A stretch of DNA of 64,000 nucleotides from Cyrtodaria siliqua (lineage: Eukaryota > Mollusca > Bivalvia > Adapedonta > Hiatellidae). Positions 1-10,556 of this stretch are shown here, one piece after another. The notes beneath the pieces were generated by a model. The model was not told where the DNA came from. It made no database searches and saw only the letters and a program-made list of their open reading frames with translations. The DNA is taken from NCBI GenBank assembly GCA_037043455.1, contig JAWPHD010011474.1:1-64000 (forward strand), written 5' to 3'. Both the position numbers and the translations under genes were made by a program. Each line of letters starts with the position of its first letter. Positions within the stretch are counted from its first letter, which is position 1.

Positions 1-1150
1 TTACTTTATTCATATTGCATAGGCTCCTCCTCAACCCAGCCCCCACTACCCCCCCCCCCCCACCCCACTCCACACCTTTTTTTTTTTTTTTTTTCTGTGT
101 TGTTTTGGTCGATTCTTACATATAGTGTTGCCCACCTCCCCCGCATATTCCTGTGTTGCTTTGTCAATTCTTACACATGTTGCCCCTGCCCCCCCCCCCC
201 CCTCGAACTTTTTTTTTTTTTTTTAACATATTCTGTGTTGTTTTGGTAAATTTTTACACATATCTTCATTACACATATATGTTGCTCCCTCTCCTCCCCA
301 TCCCCTGCTCTTTCCCTTCCCCCACCACCTCACACACACACACACTCTCTGGAAACTTGTTTTTTTTTTACATATTTCTGTGTTGCTTTTGTCAATACTT
401 ACACATGTTGCCCCCCTCCCCCTGCCCCCCCCCACCCCCACCACCACACACTCGAAAGTAGAATCTTACACATAGCTTCTTACACATATAATGTTGGCTC
501 CCTCCTCCTCCCCCACCCCCACCCCCCACCATCCAGTGCCTCTCCCCCACCCTCTCACACATACACACGAAACTTTTTTTTCTGTGTTTTGGACAATTTT
601 ACACATAGCTATGTTGCCCACCTCCCCTCCCCCACCCAAACGCGCAAAATGGAATATTTTTATTTAATGTTTATTGTTTTTTACATATATCTGTGTTGTT
701 TTGGTAAATTTTTACACATAGCTTCTTACACATCTATGTTGCCCACTCCACCCCACTCCCTGCCTCTCCAGCCCACCCCCACCCCCACTATCCCCCCTTC
801 CTCCATTCGTAACTCGATTTTTTTATTTATTTTACATATTTCTGTGTTGTTTTTGTAAATTCTTACACATAGCTATCTCCCCCCCACCCCCCACCCACTC
901 GAAATATTTTTACTTTTTTATTGTTTCACCATATTTCTGTGTTGTTTTGGTCAATTCTTACATAGCATATATGTTGCCCTCCCCACCCCCCGCCTCTCTC
1001 AAAACTCGATTTTTAATTATATATTTTTTTTTACATATTTTGTTGTTTTGGTGAATTTCTTACATAGCTTCTTACACATATATATTGCCCCCCCCCCCCC
1101 CCCCCCTCACTCACCCACCACCACCTCTCCCCCACCCCCACTCAAAACTT
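1..1150. repeat. Pyrimidine-rich degenerate tandem array
   Basis: About nine or ten diverged copies of a unit built from a poly-C block, a poly-T block and the phrase TGTGTTGTTTTGGTCAATTC followed by TTACACATAGC. Spacing is irregular (roughly 50-150 bp). The array runs off the left edge of the window. The short reading frames across it are low-complexity and are not taken as genes. Confidence 0.85.
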
Positions 1151-1177
1151 GATTTATTTATTTATTTATTTTTTTAC

Positions 1178-1300
1178 GCCCCAACCCCACCCCACATTGT
1201 TTTAGCCTTGTTTTCTGATGGTATATACTAGCTATACAATTTATTATTCTCTGAAAAATCAAATAGTCGAGCTGCGCTGTTCTCCGACAGCTCTTGTTTT
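1178..1300 (+). repeat. Right-end fragment of the element seen at 46146-46806
   Basis: The sequence CCAACCCCACCCCACATTG onward, through a stretch ending GACAGCTCTTGTTT, closely matches 46704-46810. It includes the terminal hairpin and the CTCTTG end. Only the right end of the element is present here, so this is a truncated copy. Confidence 0.75.
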
Positions 1301-1631
1301 CTGATCTAATTACAACGTCCTCCCTAAAACTGCTTTTGTGCATGTTGAATTATGCTTATCTATTATTTCTGTAACTATCAAATAATGCATGAGATTTAAT
1401 AGCAAAAATATATAATTTAAATTAACGCTTTAAAAACAAAAAAGTGTGAAAATCAAGTCTCGCACTTAAATTTTATTTAAAAATGTTTTTTGCACGCTTC
1501 AATTCTTAATTTTAAAAATCTCAGGATTTTTGTTTAAACATTTTGGCAGGCTGATCCTATGCATGGCTTATCATTAATATGGACCTTTCCCAGCATCTGT
1601 CTGGGTGGCATACTCTTAATTCAGTTATCAG

Positions 1632-1790
1632 GTCTATATTTTATTTGATTTCAAACCACAGAGCTGTCTGAAGATCAATGTACTTAAGTGAAGCCTGCAC
1701 AGTTTATATACCCTAATGAGTATTTAAGTTTCTTTCTTAAAACCTATATCTGCAGCTCTACATTCCAGTTAAATCAAGTGTTTCATTTCT
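1632..1790 (+). pseudogene. Decayed copy of a Ku70 (XRCC6) exon with intron flank
   Basis: Positions 1632-1723 align with the Ku70 exon at 50142-50230. The shared words include TTCAAACCACAGAGC, GTCTGAAGAT, GTGAAGCCTGC and CAGTTTATATACCC. The similarity continues into the intron (AAAACNTATATCTGCAGTTC-like) to about 1790, so this is a genomic duplicate and not a retrocopy. It is broken: small indels disturb the frame after the GTCTGAAGAT match, an in-frame TAA-like decay is present, and the donor GTAAG has become TTAAG. It probably belongs to the upstream, partly lost Ku70 copy whose 3' end is at 31638-32924. Confidence 0.8.
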
Positions 1791-2082
1791 TGGAGGTTGT
1801 GACAACCTCGCCTAGTAACCTCTACATGCTGAAGGTTATTGTCCGATATCCACGATCTCTGGATTAAAGTGCCTGCGATATCAAAACAAATGAGTTACTC
1901 TCAATAACCTGACTGATGGGCTGTTAACAAATCAAATCGTTACTGGGATATATTGTTTATATGTTAATGTCATTTAAAGAATCCAATATATACATAGATC
2001 TAGTTACTATAAGATTTATTTTACAGAAAAAAGGTAATGAAAATACAATTATTTTTATTATTATTTATTACATCGCATTCAT
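1791..2082. other. Unassigned non-coding stretch
   Basis: AT-rich sequence with no open frame of note, no splice-bounded exon that I can support and no clear repeat. Confidence 0.5.
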
Positions 2083-2237
2083 AGAGGATCTTAAACGAGT
2101 TCACATTTCATATAACATTTATAAAACGAGTTATTAATTATTTTTATTTTAACGAGCCTTTTGGCGAGTTAAAATTAAAAATAATTCATAACGAGTTTCA
2201 TAAATCTTATATGGAATGGGAACGAGTTTAAGATCCT
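2083..2237. repeat. Imperfect 155-bp palindrome (ACGAGTT-rich fold-back element)
   Basis: The left arm begins GAGGATCTTAAACGAGTT and the right arm ends AACGAGTTTAAGATCC. The arms pair over about 70 bp with scattered mismatches. ACGAGTT or its complement recurs several times in each arm. It has the shape of a small fold-back MITE; no clear target duplication was seen. Confidence 0.7.
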
Positions 2238-2924
2238 TTTTATCACATAACATTGCAATCAAATTAGTAAAAAATAATTTAAATGTACATAGAAACGCAA
2301 CGACATAAGACACACTTTAGCGCCAAAACGTCATAAAATACGTGACGTCGTGACGTTGCGTCTCACACATAACGTTACGTATAAAAGAGTTCGTGTTTTA
2401 CCTCTTTACAAAATAGCAGTTTACGCCAACTTTTTAACAAACCAACAACAAGTTTTGTATTACGTGCATTAATTTTATAAACTGTCACAAATAAGTTTAT
2501 GACTCGGATATGGGTGAATTTATAATAAATAAAGTAGTTTCAATTAATAAACTTGCGTAGTGTTACAGGTTTAACTCAACCAATCAAAATCGTTCCAGGT
2601 TGTATTACATGTGTGTCATACAATAGAATATTAAATGGGTGTTTGACGCTGCTAACAGGGACGTTATGTGATAACATTTGATAATCCTCTCTGATTAAAT
2701 AGTATAGTTTACAAGTTGTTTAACATTGATTATAGCTTATATTATCTTCAATATTTATTTACTGTGTTAATATAACGAATGACATATTTTAGAGATTGTT
2801 TTTTTAAGTCAAGAGTGGGTTAAAGTTGCACGCTTTAAAAAAAATCTCAACAACCGAAAAAAGGATTCGACACTCACCCCCATTTCCACACCTTCTGCCT
2901 TTCGTCTTCAAATCCGATGCTGGG
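2238..2924. other. Unassigned AT-rich stretch
   Basis: No gene seen. A CG-containing segment around 2330-2380 includes ACGTCGTGACGTTGCG, which stands out from its AT-rich surroundings. Confidence 0.45.
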
Positions 2925-3445
2925 AATAGTGTATAACTTTATTATACATTATATTCACATGCATTTTGGTAACTTCTCAGATTTTAGGGGACACACCCTG
3001 GGTAAACCCAACCCCAACCCACCACATACCCAATCCGCTAGTATAGTGTATAACTTATATAAACATGAATTTTGGTAACTCCTCAGACCGGGACATACAC
3101 AGAAATGCACATATTTCACAGTCCCATATACGGCTATAGTTATGTTTTTCGTTATTAGAATTGTTCATTCTGTCAGTACTACGTTCTTATTTAATTAAAA
3201 AATGTGTTCACTTGCGTGGCTGGATCCATTTCAGGCTTACTTCATAGGGGGAGACTTCGTTTAGTTGATAAAATAGTTTGTTTGTTTTTTGGTGACTTGT
3301 GAAGCAAAAACAAATGTGAATAAATAAAAAAGGCATTTTGCACTGGCATAGTTGGGTCCATTTCAAGGTTACTACATAGGGGTAAAGATTGTTTTTATTT
3401 GATAAAATAGTTCCTTTTTTGGAGATGTTTAACGCAAAACAAATG
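2925..3445. repeat. Two pairs of diverged tandem duplicates
   Basis: First pair: GTGTATAACTT through TTTTGGTAACT and CTCAGA at about 2928-2985, repeated at about 3045-3090. Second pair: CACTTGCGTGGCTGGATCCA through GATAAAATAGTT at about 3209-3276, repeated at about 3340-3412 in the form CACTGGCATAGTTGGGTCCA. No coding potential seen. Confidence 0.6.
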
Positions 3446-3660
3446 TAATCACATATCTAAAGTAAAATCGTGAACCAACAATATCCTAGGAGAACATTGT
3501 ATTTTTCTCCCAAAAAGATACATTCAAATACAATCGAATACATAACTTCCCAAATTCATATAACGGACAGCTGTATGCCCAGTGACGCCCCTGTTATGTA
3601 ATAATATGGATACATAAATAACACTATTGTTACCATCACTCTATGTACATGGAGGGTCAG

Positions 3661-5026
3661 TTACTTCCTGGTCAAGTTGAACACTTTGATGTAATCTGTT
3701 GTCTCCATGGTAACAATCAGTCGTGAGTTGTCTTTATCATAGCTAAGTGCCTGTGGTTGCTCTAACCCATCTGTCTCTGATAGCAGGACATTGATCCTCC
3801 TCCCCTGACCGTCCACCTGAATGATATTGTGGGAGTGGAGACCAGATACCAGTAGGTTGTCATTCTCCAGCACACAGACTCCCCATGCAGTATTTAGTTG
3901 TGGGTCGGTGAATATGGATTGTTGGTTTCCTTGCCTATCAGTTGTTATCACTCCTTTGAGCGCATCAGCGATGTGAAGTTTGGTTTCATTATTACTGGGA
4001 ATGATTTGTACTGGCCTGGAGAATATGGGCCGTCTTGCTGAGTTGTTCAGGAATGTCCGCAGGTGGTCCCCTGACAGGCTGTATACACACACTTGTGGTT
4101 TGGGTGTAAGAATGGAGACAAATACCTCCCCCTTGCTGAAGGCTACATCGCAACATTGCCCATCCACATTGAATGATTTTGTGATGATTAGTTTGCCAGT
4201 TGTGGAAACCAGTTGTATCTTCTGGCCACCATTTAATCCTACAGCAACCTCATTAGGACGGGTACTACATACACCCCATGGAATACCTGGCATGGCACAG
4301 TGATCCACCACCTGGTACGACTTGTCAAGTCTCTTTAGTCTGTTGTTGGTGTAATCAGTGATCATCATTGATCCATCCTCCAGTAGACATACTCCCGCTA
4401 TGTCACATGTTTTAGCATCACCACTAACCTTGACATTGAACTCGCCATTGAGGTTCGCAGAACTGATTGGTTTTCTTGGCTTGGTTTCTTTTTCATGGAT
4501 GTTGCCTATTGATTTCAGATTCATGAAATATTCTGCGATGTTGGTGTCTATGAAGAATTTGAGACTTTCTTTCCATACGTTTGATTCCATCTCGTGTAGC
4601 AGTTTGTTCCCGTCAGCTGTGATGCTCTTTCCTTGTTTGACATGAACGAAAACCTCAGCTTCACTATCTAGTTGGTAAGCCTCAAGGTGTTTAGCATTTG
4701 TTTCCAGGGTAGTGTTTAGTTCTTGAATGGTGTTGATGTCTGCATTTATCTTTCTTCCTAACTCGCTGTGTATGCTGCGTACTTCATGTTTGGCTTTTTC
4801 TACCATTGAATCTAAATGTTTGACTACGTTGTCCCTAAAGTTATCAATGTCTACAAGGCTGGTGTGTTTCTCTTTTTCGATTCTTTCTAAGTCTACTTCT
4901 CTAACTCTTTTCACTTCAGCAAGTTTCTGCTTGGTGCGTTTGATTCCGTCGTTGACTTCCTGAACTTCCGGACTCTGCTTTATCCCCTTGGCTGCTTTGG
5001 GAAGGTGATCAACATCTTGGCACGAC
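3661..5026 (-). CDS. TRIM-like protein, 3' exon (coiled coil and C-terminal beta-propeller)
   Basis: Probable last exon of a B-box/TRIM-type protein. The exon opens after an acceptor (TTATTCAG on the minus strand, 5027 onward) and is open to the stop at 3661, about 455 codons. The first residues SCQDVDHLPK complete the second B-box encoded at 21089-21434. About 130 residues rich in charged heptads follow (RVREVDLERIEKEK onward), read as the coiled coil. The last ~270 residues contain repeated blades such as DIAGVCLLEDGSMMITDYTN and WGVCVLENDNLLVSG, typical of the NHL/six-bladed propeller ends of bivalve TRIM proteins. Such proteins usually act as cytoplasmic scaffolds or in innate sensing. 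No RING is visible, so E3 ligase activity is not supported. Phase and B-box continuity tie it to the exon 16 kb upstream. Confidence 0.9.
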
Positions 5027-5217
5027 CTGAATAATATATATATATATTACAGTGAAGTCATTGTATCCCATTGGATACTTTGAGAAACTGACCTTAATCT
5101 TGATCAACGCCATACTTTAATTGACGCACACTTTTCTATGACAAAGTTCTATATAAAGCCGATGATAGCAGTTGTTTACATATGCAGCAGTTGAGTCATA
5201 TTATGGTATTCACCATG

Positions 5218-5579
5218 TTAAAGGGACACATAGCAGTCTTGAATTATTTATCAAACATTAAAATAAGCACCTATAATTATTATTCCAGTATCATTCTGAA
5301 TTTTAACCTGCTTGATATGTTCAATATTAGGTTATACTATTTGCGTTATTTTTTCAATTATTCATGGTTATTCTACCATAGGTTTAAATATAGTATTGGT
5401 TCAAAATAATCAGTTGCAAAACATAATTTGCTTTTTAAAAAAACTCAATTACAAATAATTATGTATGAATGATAAACAATTATAAACAATGATTTTCAGA
5501 TATACGCAAGCATTGTAGAAAAACTAACTCCGGGACTCCATGAGTTTTAAAAAATCAAGATTGCTGTTTGTCCCTTTAA
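5218..5579. mobile_element. TTAA-flanked fold-back MITE, copy 1
   Basis: The left end reads TTAAAGGGACACATAGCAGT and the right end is its near inverse, ending GTCCCTTTAA. Both ends therefore sit at TTAA with inverted repeats of about 20 bp. The interior has no coding capacity. It is related to the element at 6436-6708: both share a TTAGCACC-like word, ACCTGCTT and GTTATTCTACCATAG-like words in the same order. Confidence 0.8.
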
Positions 5580-5795
5580 GATTCTCATCTTGAACATTAA
5601 TAAAAGGAAGCCATATTGCCTATGTCATACTGATATGGATGCATCTTATGTTTATGGCCCATCATTTATCAGCTTGCATCAATATTTCACAGTTCTGCAA
5701 TTTCATTTCAACATAGCGCCTTTGTGGCCTGGGTTATAAACGTTCTGGTATACAACTTTCTCGTCTCGTCTCTCACCATTGCGGATTTGAAAACC
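5580..5795. other. Unassigned spacer
   Basis: Nothing recognisable between the fold-back element and the SINE-core fragment. Confidence 0.4.
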
Positions 5796-5808
5796 ACTGG
5801 GAGCTCGA

Positions 5809-5935
5809 TTGTCAAGTGAGAAAGCGTCGATTCTTAAGGGTCACCCTTAACAATCGACGCTTTCTCACTTGACAAGTATACAGTACTGGTTTTACCCAGG
5901 AAAAACTAGGTGGTCTGCCTATGCTACAAAAGAAA
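5809..5935 (+). repeat. SINE-core fragment containing a perfect hairpin
   Basis: The 3' part, AGTACTGGTTTTACCCAGG through GGTGGTCTGCC, matches the core seen at 9895-9995 and 23250-23330 (both minus) and the tail of the SINE at 11645-11853. Positions 5809-5875 form a long hairpin in which the word GTCAAGTGAGAAAGCGTCGA is followed, after a short loop, by its exact reverse complement. The other family members do not have that second arm. Confidence 0.7.
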
Positions 5936-5956
5936 TGACCCTCATATATGGTCTAA

Positions 5957-6234
5957 CCACAGGCACCCGGCACAGAGCTAGGATAGTAAAAGATGGAATT
6001 GAGTGGTTAAAATATTAATTAATTGAGTTCTGGACCCCCAAAAAATGGTTATATATATGTATATATATAATATATATACATATATATAACCATTTTTTGG
6101 GGGTCCAGAACTCAATTAATTAATATATATACATATATATAACCATTTTTTGGGGGTCCAGAACTCAATTAATTAATATTTTAACCACTCAAATCCATCT
6201 TTTACTATCCTAGCTCTGTGCCGGGTGCCTGTGG
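5957..6234. repeat. Large palindrome (about 280 bp)
   Basis: The left arm starts CCACAGGCACCCGGCACAGA and the right arm ends in its reverse complement, CGGGTGCCTGTGG. The arms run through a segment containing GGGGGTCCAGAACTCAATTA-type sequence to a TATATA-rich centre near 6060-6080. The right side carries an extra internal repeat of about 53 bp (around 6099-6151 and 6152 onward). The arms are almost identical, with about one or two differences, so the structure is young or an assembly/sequencing fold-back. Confidence 0.85.
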
Positions 6235-6435
6235 GTCTAACGTGTGCTAAAATGACTTAAAACACTATTCAAATAAATCATTTCAACATGTGTTCATTTT
6301 TCAATTTCATTGGACTGGTCGTAAAATATTTTTGGACTGGTAGTATAATATTTTTGAAAAACACAGAAAATAATACAATGTGTCATTACTAAGGTTATGG
6401 TCACGATTAATTAAAATAAAAACATATACATTTCT

Positions 6436-6708
6436 TTAAAGGGACACGTGGCAATATCGAAGTTACATCAAGCAAAACAATTAGCACCTTTATTTATTAA
6501 TCCAGAATCACTTTGACTTTAAACCTGCTTTCATATAATTAAATAACATTTTAACATTTTCACGTTTTCTTCGTTATTCTACTATATGTTTCAATATATT
6601 ATTGGTGTAATATAGTCAACAGTTAACAATATGTAAACACAATCTGCGTTGAACTATTCTATTAACCGCGAGTTAAACATTTGTAAAGACTGCCATGTAT
6701 CACTTTAA
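6436..6708. mobile_element. TTAA-flanked fold-back MITE, copy 2
   Basis: The left end is TTAAAGGGACACGTGGCAAT. The right end reads GACTGCCATGTATCACTTTAA. Internal words are shared in order with the element at 5218-5579. No open frame. Confidence 0.78.
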
Positions 6709-6737
6709 AGAACAAAAGCCAAATAGCAGTCTAATTC

Positions 6738-7210
6738 TATACTGAAAGGAAAAAGAAACGCAGGGTGCGTATTTCCGCTATATATTGCATATACTGCACA
6801 CTTAATTCCATATATATTCCAAGTAAATCCCAAGATGTTTTGTAAAATAAAAGTGCAGTTAGTTAGAGAAAGGACACAACTGTGATGTTGTAGACGTTTT
6901 AATCACAGTACACGTAACAAGAAATTCATAAATGCTGAAGTTCCTCTTTGAAAAATTGAGCCAGTTCAGTACTGTATTTAATGTTAAGTGATTTAAAGCC
7001 TAAGTTTTCTCACCTGCTTGGGCCAAATGCGCATTCTGACGATAATGAAACTTTAAAGGGGTAACCATTGGTGTGTTCAGTGTTGTTTAAACCTTCTTTC
7101 TAAAAGGACAGGCCTAATGTCGCCCTGTACCATTCGATTAGCAGTAGCATATTAAACATACAATAGATAGCGGAAATACGCACTCTGCGTTTCTTTTTCT
7201 TTTCAGTATA
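6738..7210. mobile_element. Inverted-repeat element with 40-bp termini
   Basis: The left terminus reads TATACTGAAAGGAAAAAGAA and continues through GCGTATTTCCGCTAT. The right terminus is its reverse complement with two or three changes, ending CTTTTCAGTATA. The 470-bp interior shows no coding capacity, consistent with a non-autonomous DNA transposon. Superfamily not assigned. Confidence 0.8.
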
Positions 7211-7374
7211 TTTTAAGTTATTACATGTTATACCATTTCAAATTTAATAATTATAGTTGTTTTTAATGCATTTAGGTCATTAAAAGTCCCATTCATATTG
7301 ACAAAAGGTCATTTTACCCACCAGAAGTCAAAAATTAAATTCAGGGAATTATGATCCACCGCCTGATAGAAACC

Positions 7375-8045
7375 GCCAATTTAACAATTGTTGATATGTA
7401 GTAAAAAAACTTGGCTAAATCATCAATTTTTAGAAATCAAAGGGCTATAACTCAAGCATGATAGGTGCGATCTGGAAGGTGACCGAGATATATAAACATT
7501 GACTCCAAGTTTAATCATTGTTAGAGTTATTGAGCGGAAACCGCAAAAGCCTTCCATTTTAAAAAATCCAAGTGTCATAACCCCGGCATTGTAGGTACAA
7601 TCTGGCTGGTTATCGAACTTGGCCTAGTATAACGTTCATAAACATTGGCTTAAAGTTTCATCAAGATTGGAGTAGATTGGATTATAAAAGTTAGAGTTAA
7701 TGATCGGAAACCGCAAAAGTCTTTAATTTTTAAAAAATCCAAGTGCCTAACTCCGGCGTTATAGGTGCAGTCTTGCTGGTTATCGAAATTGACCTCGCAT
7801 TACGGTCATGAACATTGGCTTAGCGTTTCATCAAGATTGGAGTATAACTTAAAGTTATTGATCGGAGACTGCAAAAGTCTTCAATTTAAATCCAAGTGCC
7901 TCACTCCGGCATTGTAGGTGCAATCTGGCTAGTTATGGAACTTGGCCTCGTATTGTGGTCGTAAACATTGTCCTAAAGTTTCATCAAGGTCATATTATAA
8001 ATAGTTGAAGTTACTGGTCGAAAACGACTGGCGACGGAACGACAT
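7375..8045 (+). repeat. Four diverged tandem units of about 150 bp
   Basis: The repeated phrases are ATCCAAGTGCCTAACTCCGG, GTAGGTGCAATCTGGCTGGT, TATCGAACTTGGCC, AAACATTGGCTTAAAGTTTC and GATCGGAAACCGCAAAAGTC. The array ends with GACTGGCGACGGAACGAC. It has the look of a common molluscan dispersed repeat with an internal tandem structure. No gene. Confidence 0.75.
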
Positions 8046-8230
8046 AATGACCACTGGCACTGGAGCCTATATGTAATAGGGGGACATCTTTTTTTTTTTT
8101 TTTTATATAATATCTGCGGCTCCAGTGCCAGTGATTTTATTTCATCGAGAAGTGTGAAAACTTTATATTTTCACGAATGCGAAGCATGAGCGAAAATATT
8201 GAAGTTAATCGATCACTTCAGGATGAAACA
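8046..8230. repeat. Short inverted repeat and fold-back fragment
   Basis: CACTGGCACTGGAGCC (8052 area) pairs with GGCTCCAGTGCCAGTG (8118 area) around a poly-T loop. The next 90 bp (TTCATCGAGAAGTGTG to AGCGAAAATATTG) resemble the hairpin near 40783-40853. Confidence 0.6.
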
Positions 8231-8779
8231 AAATCTGAACAACGCATTTTCTTTTTATTTTATGTTTTATAATCAAAGTGTACTGCAGTATGCAGTTTTT
8301 TTTTAATTTGGCGACGTCATGTTGGCTTAGTATGATAAAATTGCTGTTTTTAAATCCCCATAACTTCTAAACTACTTAGCCGAGGACTCATTTCTTAGTT
8401 AAATTATTAATGATATAACTTTTGTAGCAACTTTCTGAAAAAAGCAGTTTTTGAAAAAAAATGACCAATTGACATTTTTCATTGCAAATGACAACAATTC
8501 TGAAATACGTGACCAGTTTTAAAATCTGTAGCTCATTTTCTTAGTTAGACCAGATATATATTAATAAACAGTTATTTTCTAAAAAAAAATAAACAAATAA
8601 AAATATGTTTTTGATACTGAGTAGTTCCAGCATGAAAAAATAAAACTATATTTCACACGCTTTTATTTCATGGCTAAAATCCACTATTTCACTGCTAAGC
8701 AAAACATATATTGTTTTATTCGATAATATTAGCTTATATAGTAATTAGTTGCTCCTACATTGTTTGATCCTGTTTCAAA
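8231..8779. other. Unassigned AT-rich stretch
   Basis: No supported gene or repeat. Confidence 0.4.
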
Positions 8780-9050
8780 ATTCGTTTTGCATGGAACTCA
8801 ATGGGCAGGACATCAAATTAAACATTTTTTAAAAAGGACTGGATGCGGTCTAGAAGAACGATTGTTGTCAATCAAAATACAACTGAATAAAGTAATCCGT
8901 TTGGTTTCTGTTTCATATAAAACATGCATAGGTATTAAGATGAGCCGCATGGTTCCTTTGGTTTACGGTACTTATTGTTTATGAAAATGTTTGGTTTGAA
9001 AAACTAGACGACTCAGCTAAGTCGTGTTGCTAAGTCATAAATATTAATTT
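8780..9050 (+). repeat. Diverged relative of the element at 20064-20485
   Basis: Sequence order matches the interior of the 20-kb element: GGTCTAGAAGAACGATTGTT versus CGATCTGAACGAATTATGAA, then TTTCTGTTTCATA versus TTTCAGTTTCAAA, then a shared run ending AAAACTAGACGACTC versus AAAACTATAAGACTC. The termini are not recognisable. A 74-codon open frame here is not taken as a gene. Confidence 0.55.
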
Positions 9051-9894
9051 ATATGGGGTTTATATATTCCTCACCTTGTTATACAAATAATTCAATAACT
9101 TTGTACTTCGATCAGAAAACAAGCATGTATAAGAGCCTTAAATTATGATGGTTTTATTCACCTCTGGATTGATACCCATACTGATATCAAATCGCCCCCA
9201 GGTATTGGTATTATTTTTTGAATTTGATCAAATACATTATTTATGTATTTAACTGATAAAAATAAACTAAATGAGCCATAAAACATCATAAGAAATTACG
9301 CTGAACATATAAAACAAACAACCCGAGGAAGGTATTTCCCAACTGTGGTGTCGCGCCAGGGATAGCTATTCTAAACTTAGCGGTAAAATAAATCACAATT
9401 TATTGCAAAGCGAGCGTCATGTGTAGATATCGCCGATTTGCTCTGCGTCACAGATATTTATAACTTGGGGTTTCTCTATGGACTTTCAAAACTTGTTGTA
9501 AATTATATTTTTTAATTATTGCACTGTATTATAAAAAATGGTTAATGTTCCATCTATATCCTTGAGCTTTTCACGTTTTAAATTGGTCATTTCATACTTG
9601 TTTATGTTTTTAAACAAATAAGGCCCCAAAGCCTGATGTGCTTCCTTTAAAAGTAACTGCCTGTAAAATAGAAAGAAATATGTAAAAAATACATAGGCCG
9701 TATTTACATACGTAATCTTTAATACCGAAAGCCAAAACAAATGAATACGTCAACATTTCTCAAAACTGTACAATTAGGGTGCATTAAGTACGCTAATGTT
9801 TTGTATCAGTTATTTTAAATAAATGTCTAACAGTATGAACTAGGTGAGCAGTCTATGTATGATGGTCGTTTTTTTATCTTTTTTTTTGTCTTTG
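9051..9894. other. Unassigned intronic stretch
   Basis: No gene or repeat that I can support; short open frames only. Confidence 0.4.
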
Positions 9895-10095
9895 TTTTTG
9901 TTTTTGTGGTGGAGGCAGACCACCCACTTATTCCTGGGTAGAACCAGTATTGTATACCTCCCGCCATCCGTAAGAATCGCCTCTTTCTCACCTACAAGTC
10001 GAGACCAAAACAAAAGACGATGTTTCATGTGATACTTCTCATATCACCCTCTGCCAAAACTCCATCCACCCCTTCTTTGAATCCGACCCTGGTTA
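9895..10095 (-). repeat. SINE-core-like dispersed repeat
   Basis: Read on the minus strand it contains GAGAAAGAGGCGATTCTTAC, then ATACTGGTTCTACCCAGGAA, then GTGGTCTGCC, the same series as at 5812-5935 (plus) and 23240-23330 (minus). The ACTGGTTCTACCCAGGAAG word also forms the tail of the SINE at 11645. Confidence 0.6.
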
Positions 10096-10556
10096 ACATA
10101 GCCAATTAACAGTTTCTTGATGGTCGCCATTCTTTACTTTAATAAAACAAACACATAATCGTTATTCAACACCTTTATTTGACAGGACGTATTATCTCCC
10201 CATGTCAAGTCTGGACGATATTCATATTAAAAGAGTAAACGTGTCCCTTTAAAGTAGCTATCCCGCCAACAACATTTTTCAACACATGCACACCATTTCT
10301 AAACCTACTGACGGCGAGGTATATATATAACTTGCATGTTTTGAGAATCCAAACTCTATAGACACACTATAAACTGCTTTAAACAACCCGACCAAACCCC
10401 GAAACTGGAAAGTCGAATTAAGAGTTACCAACTCATAATTCATTTTACGCATATTCCATCACGGGTAAATTTAGAACCCGTGAATAAAACTTACTTTTAA
10501 TCGGCACATATACAACATTTTATTACCTGGATACAGTTTTGATGTACGGTTTTTAT
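10096..10556. other. Spacer with a solo TTAA-MITE end
   Basis: GTGTCCCTTTAAAGTAGC near 10239 matches the inverted terminus of the 5218 and 6436 elements, but no partner end was found. Nothing else recognised. Confidence 0.4.

Noticed and set aside
153..858. Proline-rich open frames
   Set aside because: Products of poly-C and poly-T low-complexity sequence.
3980..4963. Plus-strand open frames over the TRIM-like exon
   Set aside because: They lie opposite a clearly conserved minus-strand propeller exon and show no family pattern.
8760..8984. 74-residue open frame
   Set aside because: It falls in a segment related to the MITE at 20064-20485.
9840..10032. Overlapping 62-residue frames on both strands
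   Set aside because: They lie in a SINE-core-like dispersed repeat.
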